From Calditrichota bacterium (GTDB taxonomy: Bacteria > Calditrichota > Calditrichia > RBG-13-44-9 > J075), in contig JAJRYW010000352.1 of NCBI GenBank assembly GCA_024275555.1, forward strand, positions 1 through 6,765: a stretch of DNA of 6,765 bases, written 5' to 3'. The position numbers were made by a program, and so were the translations under genes. Under the pieces are notes generated by a model. That model saw only the letters and a program-made list of their open reading frames with translations, did not search any database and was not told the origin of the DNA. Below, in pieces: positions 1 through 4,357 of this stretch (positions are counted from its first letter, which is position 1; each line of letters starts with the position of its first letter).

Positions 1-47
1 AATTTCGAAAACAGCCCCCAAAATGAGCGAACGGTAAGTCTTCATTT

Positions 48-60
48 GCTGAATAGTAAC
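48..60 (-). repeat. Possible right end of an IS66-type element
   Basis: Read on the minus strand this is GTTACTATTCAGC. It matches the left terminal repeat at 173 (GTTACTACTCAGG) at 11 of 13 positions. The orientation means that any element it ends would extend leftward, out of the window. The partner end and target duplication cannot be seen, so this is a similarity only and could be chance. Confidence 0.3.
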
Positions 61-164
61 GGCACGGATTTATTTTTCCCTAAATGGTTTTTATGGATAT
101 TTTCACCCAAAATTGAGGATATTGATCAACGAAAGCAGAAAAATTTTAGTTTTGTTTCATTATA

Positions 165-172
165 ACCGTGTT
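165..172 (+). repeat. Target-site duplication, left copy (pair at 358-365)
   Basis: ACCGTGTT occurs directly left of the element and again at 358-365 directly right of it, with no mismatch and no gap to the terminal repeats. This fixes both element boundaries and shows that it arrived by transposition. Confidence 0.85.
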
Positions 173-357
173 GTTACTACTCAGGTGTTATTGCCAGAGA
201 CAAATAATTCCCCTCCCCCCGTCCTTTGCTTGCGCTTCGGTCGCCCTGGGGGAGAGGGGGACTCAACAGTCATATATACAACGACTTAGGCTATGAGCAA
301 ACTGATTTGTACAAGAATTTTTTTAAAGAGCTGTCTACCAATAACCTGAGTAGTTAC
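173..357 (+). mobile_element. 185-bp IS66-like MITE with 8-bp target duplication
   Basis: The element is bounded by terminal inverted repeats GTTACTACTCAGGT (173-186) and the complement of GTAACTACTCAGGT (344-357), with one mismatch in 14. Immediately outside lies a perfect direct repeat, ACCGTGTT, at 165-172 and 358-365, which is a target-site duplication. It has no coding capacity for a transposase. The interior holds a C-rich tract (about 209-219), a G-rich tract (about 249-262) able to pair imperfectly with it, and an AT-rich right third. Known of the IS66 family: ends beginning GTAA and 8-bp duplications; the assignment to IS66 is inferred from this. About 130 bp of its left part recurs inverted at 2720-2858. 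Confidence 0.85.
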
Positions 358-394
358 ACCGTGTTTATCCCCCAATGACGAGGTCACTCCCAAT

Positions 395-451
395 GCCAAC
401 CCCAGCGCCAACCCCAACGGGACTCCGTTGGAGCGGCGCCACGTTGTGGCG
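395..451. repeat. 12-bp tandem repeat followed by two REP-like hairpins
   Basis: GCCAACCCCAGC (395-406) is followed directly by GCCAACCCCAAC (407-418). Overlapping its end is a perfect 7-bp stem, CCAACGG (414-420) with CCGTTGG (425-431), around a GACT loop. Next comes a perfect 6-bp stem, CGCCAC (437-442) with GTGGCG (446-451), around a GTT loop. No T-tract follows on either side, so it does not look like an intrinsic terminator. Two adjacent compact palindromes in an intergenic region resemble a REP/BIME-type repeat, but the copy number in the genome is unknown. Confidence 0.55.
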
Positions 452-605
452 GGGCAGGCGTGCAAATCAGTGGCTCTGAAAAAGGTGCACGGTAGCAAGA
501 TCGTAAAACGTAAAAAGTCAATTCTGCAACAGCTATTTTTATCACTTTCCTGCTGTGGAGTTGGAAAGTAGAACGCTCCAATGTAAATTATTGCAGCGGC
601 CGTCG

Positions 606-632
606 CCGGATTTTCCGGAAAAGGGGACAGAG
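606..632 (+). promoter_or_regulatory. Ribosome binding site with small upstream hairpin
   Basis: A perfect 5-bp stem, CCGGA (606-610) with TCCGG (614-618), lies just upstream of AAGGGG at about 621-626. The purine-rich site sits roughly nine bases before the GTG at 636 and decides that start over the GTG at 555. The hairpin is small, and any effect on translation is speculation. Confidence 0.5.
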
Positions 633-635
633 ATT

Positions 636-1979
636 GTGCATGACATTTTAATTCTAAACACACAGATAGTCAACGAACAGCGGATTTGGGAGGGCGATCT
701 GGCCATCCGGAATGGTCGGATTGATCAAATCGGAGCGGATTTGCAGTCCCTGCCGGCAAAGCAGGTTATTGACGCCGCGGGAAAATATCTCCTGCCGGGC
801 ATGATTGACGACCAGGTGCATTTCCGGGAGCCGGGCCTGACCTACAAAGCCGACCTTTTTACCGAATCCTGCGCAGCCGCAGCGGGGGGAATAACCTCTT
901 ACATGGAAATGCCCAATACGCGTCCCCCGGCGGTCGACTTAGACCTGTTGGAAGAAAAATATCAGCGGGCAGCCCGTAAATCGATGCTGAATTACTCGTT
1001 CTACCTCGGGGCTGCCAACGACAACCTGGAGCAGGTCAAACGAGTTGATCCCCGCAAAATTTGCGGGATTAAAGTGTTTATGGGCGCTTCGACCGGAAAC
1101 ATGCTTGTGGATGATCCGCAAACGCTGGAAGATCTGTTCCGGGCTGCGCCGACGCTGATTGCCGCCCATTGTGAAGACACCCCGACCATTGAGGCGAATC
1201 TGCACGCCATCCGGGAGCGCTTTGGAGAAGATATACCTGCGGAGCGCCATCCCGAAATTCGCTCCGCAGAAGCCTGCTACAAGTCCTCTTCACTGGCAAT
1301 TGAACTGGCGCGGGCGCAGGGGGCGCGGCTGCATATCCTGCACATCAGCACTGCCCGGGAGTTGGAGTTATTCGGCACGGTTGGCTTATCCGAAAAGCGG
1401 ATTACCGTGGAAGCCTGCGTGCACCATCTTTTTTTTGATGACCGCGACTATGAGGCCAAACAACATTTGATCAAGTGCAACCCGGCCATCAAGACGCGGC
1501 AGGATCGCGAGGCGCTGCTGGCGGCGCTGCGGGAGGGGCGGATCGATGTCATCGGCACCGACCATGCGCCGCATACCTGGGCGGAGAAACAGCAGCCTTA
1601 TCTTCAAGCCCCCGCCGGGCTGCCCCTGGTGCAAGACGCCCTCCCCTCGCTGATGGAGCATTTCTTTGACGGGCGGATATCCCTGGAATTGATCGCGGAA
1701 AAAACCGCGCATCACCCCGCGCTGCTGTTCGGCGTGCGGGAGCGCGGGTTTATCCGGGAAGGCTTTTGGGCTGACCTGGTGCTGATCAATCCCGATGCGG
1801 CCCGCACGGTTGATCGCAGTGGTTTGTACTCCAAATGCGGGTGGTCGCCTTTTGAAGGATATACCTTCCGCTCCACTGTGGAGAGCACCATCGTAAACGG
1901 AAAGCTGATTTATCAGCAGGGCATGATCTTCCCGGAACGCGCCGGTATGCGTTTGCAATTTGACCGGAACCATCGATAA
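636..1979 (+). CDS. pyrC: Dihydroorotase, Bacteroidetes-type (class I)
   Basis: Catalyses the reversible cyclisation of N-carbamoyl-L-aspartate to L-dihydroorotate, the third step of de novo pyrimidine synthesis, in the cytoplasm. The GTG start at 636 gives 447 residues, normal for the family. Amidohydrolase landmarks appear in order: the metal-site motif DDQVHFREPG (Gln60, His62), MPNT near 94 for substrate binding, Lys146 in GIKVFMGAS at the position of the carboxylated bridging lysine, metal His178 in AAHCE, His236 in HILHIST, CNPAIK at 281-286, and catalytic Asp309 in GTDHAPH. The C-terminal CGWSPFEG and VNGK motifs close the composite domain. The first His of the usual HxH pair is Gln; I recall the same QVH in Bacteroidetes enzymes such as that of Porphyromonas gingivalis. 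msrB follows 59 bp downstream. No other pyrimidine gene is present in the window. Confidence 0.95.
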   Translation: MHDILILNTQIVNEQRIWEGDLAIRNGRIDQIGADLQSLPAKQVIDAAGKYLLPGMIDDQVHFREPGLTYKADLFTESCAAAAGGITSYMEMPNTRPPAVDLDLLEEKYQRAARKSMLNYSFYLGAANDNLEQVKRVDPRKICGIKVFMGASTGNMLVDDPQTLEDLFRAAPTLIAAHCEDTPTIEANLHAIRERFGEDIPAERHPEIRSAEACYKSSSLAIELARAQGARLHILHISTARELELFGTVGLSEKRITVEACVHHLFFDDRDYEAKQHLIKCNPAIKTRQDREALLAALREGRIDVIGTDHAPHTWAEKQQPYLQAPAGLPLVQDALPSLMEHFFDGRISLELIAEKTAHHPALLFGVRERGFIREGFWADLVLINPDAARTVDRSGLYSKCGWSPFEGYTFRSTVESTIVNGKLIYQQGMIFPERAGMRLQFDRNHR

Positions 1980-2027
1980 CGGGGCCGGTGTAACTATCCT
2001 TAATCATTCCGAATGGCGGTAAACTGT

Positions 2028-2031
2028 GGAG
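2028..2031 (+). promoter_or_regulatory. Ribosome binding site of msrB
   Basis: GGAG lies seven bases before the ATG at 2039 and supports that start. The 59-bp gap to the preceding stop codon shows no hairpin with a T-tract, which fits co-transcription of the two genes. Confidence 0.6.
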
Positions 2032-2038
2032 ACGGCAA

Positions 2039-2449
2039 ATGAACAAAGCGAATAAATCCAGGCAGCATTGGCGTGAAAAACTGACCCCGGAGCAATACCG
2101 GATTACCCGGGAAAAAGGAACCGAAGCGCCATTTACGGGGAAATATTACCATTCCAAAGATAGCGGCATGTACCGCTGCGTTTGCTGCGGGAAAGAATTG
2201 TTTTCTTCCCGGGCCAAATACGACAGCGGTTCCGGATGGCCCAGTTTTTTTGAACCGGCGGATGAAAAAGCGGTGGCAACCCGGGAGGATTTTAGCCAGG
2301 GGATGCACCGGATCGAGGTTCTGTGCAGCCACTGCGGCGCCCATTTGGGCCACGTCTTTCCGGACGGGCCCGAGCCGACCGGGCTGCGCTACTGTATAAA
2401 TTCCGAGGCGTTGGAGTTTCGGCAGGATGATCCGGAATCGGATGATTAA
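2039..2449 (+). CDS. msrB: Peptide-methionine (R)-S-oxide reductase MsrB
   Basis: Reduces the R epimer of methionine sulfoxide in proteins or free form, using thioredoxin as electron donor; there is no signal peptide, so it is cytoplasmic. The 136-residue length is typical of a single-domain MsrB. Visible features are the PFTG motif (31-34), a zinc site made of two CxxC pairs (Cys47/Cys50 and Cys96/Cys99), the SGWPSF-like core (64-70), the GAHLGHVFPDGP block (100-111), and the catalytic Cys119 in RYCINS. The position that carries the resolving Cys in the E. coli enzyme (SGCGWPSF) is Ser65 here, so recycling probably relies on direct attack by thioredoxin or on another thiol. The gene probably shares a transcript with the upstream dihydroorotase, with no evident functional link. 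Confidence 0.95.
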   Translation: MNKANKSRQHWREKLTPEQYRITREKGTEAPFTGKYYHSKDSGMYRCVCCGKELFSSRAKYDSGSGWPSFFEPADEKAVATREDFSQGMHRIEVLCSHCGAHLGHVFPDGPEPTGLRYCINSEALEFRQDDPESDD

Positions 2450-2609
2450 CCGGGGAGAGAGCCGCAGTACAGAGAGTTTAACGCCTCCTGCTATTCATGC
2501 CAATCACAGGTTGAACTTCCTCTGACGCAGAATACCGCGGATATCGGCAGATTCCCGCTGAAAGGACTATTGGAGGAATTTGATCGGTTCGACTGGTTTT
2601 GCTTTAAAA
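2450..2609 (+). other. Non-coding or decayed segment after msrB
   Basis: Directly after the msrB TAA the same frame stays open for 71 codons, to a TAA at 2663-2665, crossing into the miniature element that begins at 2618. No ATG or GTG with a good ribosome site begins it. The part before the element has balanced codon use and two Cys in a CYSC arrangement, but matches no family I know. It could be the remnant of an MsrB extension or of a separate small gene disrupted by the insertion, or chance. No terminator hairpin with a T-tract was found after msrB. Confidence 0.3.
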
Positions 2610-2617
2610 TAATTTTC
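2610..2617 (+). repeat. Target-site duplication, left copy (pair at 2924-2931)
   Basis: TAATTTTC abuts the left end of the 306-bp element and is repeated exactly at 2924-2931, abutting the right end. The duplication length equals that of the element at 173-357, which supports one transposase family for both. Confidence 0.8.
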
Positions 2618-2707
2618 GTAACTATTCACCTCACCAAACATACCAAAAAAACACGAAAAGAATAATTTTACAACTAAAGTGTTTTTAATAAATTATGAAT
2701 AACAACG

Positions 2708-2858
2708 GTAACTACTCAGGTCGGTTTGTTCATAGCCTAAGCGGCTGTATATATGACAGTTGAATCCCTCTCCCCCGGGGAGAGGGGCGACCGAAGCGCA
2801 AGCGAAGGACGGGGGGAGGGGAATTATTTGTCTTTGGCAATAACACCTGAGTAGTTAC
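2708..2858 (-). mobile_element. 151-bp nested MITE, inverted relative of 173-357
   Basis: Ends are GTAACTACTCAGGT (2708-2721) and its exact complement (2845-2858), a perfect 14-bp inverted repeat. Read on the minus strand, from the right end to about 2720, it closely matches the element at 173-305, including TTATTGCC, the C-rich tract, TTGCGCTTCGGTCG and CATATATACA. It lacks the 35-bp extension found before the right end of the other copy. The eight bases outside the ends (TAACAACG and TAAATTTT) do not match, so no target duplication survives. It either inserted into the larger element long ago or was placed there by recombination. Confidence 0.75.
2766..2786. repeat. Perfect GC-rich palindrome in the nested element
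   Basis: CCCTCTCCCC (2766-2775) and GGGGAGAGGG (2777-2786) form a perfect 10-bp inverted repeat around a single C. A G-rich tract (2810-2821) follows about 24 bases later and could compete for the C-rich arm, so alternative folds are possible. It lies between convergent genes, but no T-tract follows, so a terminator role is unproven. Confidence 0.6.
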
Positions 2859-3013
2859 TAAATTTTATTTCCCAATCCGGTTCATCATGTAAATCCTGTC
2901 AAAAAAGAGACCTGAATAGTTACTAATTTTCAGTGTTTTTTTGCCTGTTCAGCGTTTCTCAGCGTCAAATTTTTAACTCGTGATTTGCGTTATTCATGCG
3001 TTTAGCCCTGCGG

Positions 3014-4327
3014 TCAATTACGCGGAGGCGCCTGCCCGCCAAATTGAATGCCCATTTTGCGCAGCATCTTAAACGGCGGTTCCCCCCCGGCAAAGATAAA
3101 AGTAAAGTCGTTGGGGATTTCCCGGATCGCTTCTTCCGTGCGCAGCTTGACCGCATCCGGCCTGATCTCCAATACTGTGGAATTGAAAATAGGCTGAATC
3201 TTTTTCTCCTTGATCAGCCGGTTAATGCGCTCCTCATTCTTCTTCTTAATGCGGAAGAATTGCGATTTCCGGTAGGAAATGGTCACCCGGTTTCCCTTTT
3301 GGCGGGCCAGGCCAACTGCTGCTTCCACGGCGCTGTCTCCGCCGCCGACCACTAAGATATGGCAATTCTTATAAGATTGGGCGTCGATCAGATTGTACAT
3401 CACCTTCGACATCTCTTCCCCGGGCACATGGAGTTTGCGGGGAACACCCCGGCGGCCCAGCGCCAACACCACTTTCCGCGCCTGGAAGATTTCCCCGGAA
3501 GCATGCACCGTAAACACATCCCCCTCTTTGGAAATATGTTCCACATTGTACCCGCTTTTTACCTCTATTTGATAATCCGCCGTAATCTTTTCCCAGATAT
3601 CCAGCAGTTCTTCCTTGGTGTACTCGTGTTTTTTGAGCCGTCCGTAGAGAGGGAGTTCCACCGGTTGGGTCATGACTAATTTTCGTCGCGGGTATTGCAG
3701 GATGGTTCCCCCGGTTCCCTGCCGGTCCAGCACCAGGAAATCCAGGTTGTGTTTTTTGCAGGCAAGAGCGGCGGTTAATCCGGCCGGTCCCGCGCCCACG
3801 ATAATCACCTCTTTGATCGGATCATCGGGTTTGAATTTCCCGTTTTGGGAGGCAATATGGTTGACGGCCCGTTGCCCCTGGCTGATGGCGTTGCGGATCA
3901 GCGAAAACCCGCTCAGCTCTCCCACAATGTAGAGGCCCGGAACAGTGGTTTCCAGACTGTCATTGAGCAGGGGGATATCGTCGCGCCGGGCCAGGTCGCC
4001 CAGGCCCACTTTCAGCGCATTAACCGGGCAAACTTTTTCGCAGTGCCCATGACCAATGCAGCGCAGCCCGTTGACGATCATGGCTTTGCCGTTTACAACG
4101 GCCAACACGTCGCTTTCCGGGCAAGCGGCCACGCAGGAGCCGCACCCGATGCAATGCTCTTCATCAATAAAAGGGTACTGAGTGCGGCCGCGGGTCAGGC
4201 CCAGCTTCTCGGCTTCTTCCCGCCGCTTAATGCTCTCCAGTTGCGCCTTGCGAAACTTGATAAAATATGGTACAAATATGATGACAAATACAGCGGCGGC
4301 AATCACATAGATCAGCGCAGTTTCCAT
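3014..4327 (-). CDS. Membrane-anchored Fe-S / FAD / NAD(P) oxidoreductase, permuted
   Basis: A 437-residue flavoprotein probably moving electrons between NAD(P)H, FAD and iron-sulfur clusters; substrate unknown. Residues 4-23 form one membrane segment followed by KFRK, which places the rest in the cytoplasm by the positive-inside rule. Residues 52-105 are ferredoxin-like: Cys59, 62, 65 and 69 form a full 4Fe-4S motif, while the second set has Cys90, 96 and 100 with His93 at the missing position. Residues 120-158 (TTVPGLYIVGELSG, then NAISQGQRAV) resemble the C-terminal FAD-closing segment of thioredoxin-reductase-like enzymes, yet precede GAGPAG (178-183), the FAD motif. The NAD(P) motif VVGGGDSA is at 326-333, and IPNDFTFIFAGG at 404-415 is near the C-terminus. 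There is no CxxC active site, so it is not a classic thioredoxin reductase. It is the last gene of the operon, 30 bp after the barrel gene; GAGGT at 4339-4343 is the likely ribosome site. Confidence 0.85.
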   Translation of the reverse strand: METALIYVIAAAVFVIIFVPYFIKFRKAQLESIKRREEAEKLGLTRGRTQYPFIDEEHCIGCGSCVAACPESDVLAVVNGKAMIVNGLRCIGHGHCEKVCPVNALKVGLGDLARRDDIPLLNDSLETTVPGLYIVGELSGFSLIRNAISQGQRAVNHIASQNGKFKPDDPIKEVIIVGAGPAGLTAALACKKHNLDFLVLDRQGTGGTILQYPRRKLVMTQPVELPLYGRLKKHEYTKEELLDIWEKITADYQIEVKSGYNVEHISKEGDVFTVHASGEIFQARKVVLALGRRGVPRKLHVPGEEMSKVMYNLIDAQSYKNCHILVVGGGDSAVEAAVGLARQKGNRVTISYRKSQFFRIKKKNEERINRLIKEKKIQPIFNSTVLEIRPDAVKLRTEEAIREIPNDFTFIFAGGEPPFKMLRKMGIQFGGQAPPRN

Positions 4328-4357
4328 AAAATGTATCTACCTCGTTTGGCAAAAAGA

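Larger units (their letters stand above)
1..172. other. AT-rich left edge, no convincing gene
   Basis: This stretch is AT-rich. Reading frame 1 on the plus strand is open from the window edge to a TAA at 163-165 (54 codons), so it could be the tail of a gene lying to the left. The translation has no motif I recognise, and its composition (several Trp, Phe and Lys, many Asn) does not clearly look coding. A candidate transposon end at 48-60 lies within the same frame. The last eight bases belong to the target duplication of the miniature element that follows. I would not call a gene here without the sequence to the left. Confidence 0.4.
366..635. other. Leader region upstream of dihydroorotase
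   Basis: This non-coding stretch lies between the first miniature element and the dihydroorotase start. It contains a 12-bp tandem repeat and two hairpins (395-451), an AT-rich segment around 480-550 where a promoter would be expected, and a small hairpin just before the ribosome binding site. I see no clear -10/-35 pair and no transcription terminator. The reading frame of the downstream gene is open back to a GTG at 555, but those 27 residues do not resemble a dihydroorotase N-terminus. Confidence 0.5.
2618..2923. mobile_element. 306-bp IS66-like MITE with 8-bp target duplication
   Basis: The outer ends are GTAACTATTCACCT (2618-2631) and ACCTGAATAGTTAC (2910-2923); the first 11 bases form a perfect inverted repeat. 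The 8-bp sequence TAATTTTC lies directly outside on both sides (2610-2617 and 2924-2931) with no mismatch, which proves the boundaries. The ends start with GTAA and the duplication is 8 bp, as known for IS66-family insertions. There is no transposase. The flanking arms (2632-2707 and 2859-2909) are AT-rich, and the middle is occupied by a separate 151-bp repeat unit. It sits between convergent genes, where insertion does little harm. Confidence 0.85.

Noticed and set aside
1..165. Open frame of 54 codons from the left edge
   Set aside because: No recognisable motif, AT-rich composition and a candidate transposon end inside it; chance cannot be excluded without the sequence to the left.
555..635. 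Upstream GTG start adding 27 residues to dihydroorotase
   Set aside because: No ribosome site before it, and the extra residues do not resemble the family; the GTG at 636 has AAGGGG at good spacing and starts where family members start.
1988..1998. GTGTAACTATC between dihydroorotase and msrB resembling a transposon end
   Set aside because: Only about eight bases match, with no partner or target duplication; likely chance.
2945..2967. Repeat CAGCGTTTCTCAGCGT as a terminator for the minus-strand operon
   Set aside because: It is a direct rather than inverted repeat of CAGCGT, and no stem with a T-tract is present.
3014..4327. Classical thioredoxin reductase
   Set aside because: No redox CxxC in the NAD(P) domain, and it has an added membrane anchor and ferredoxin module.
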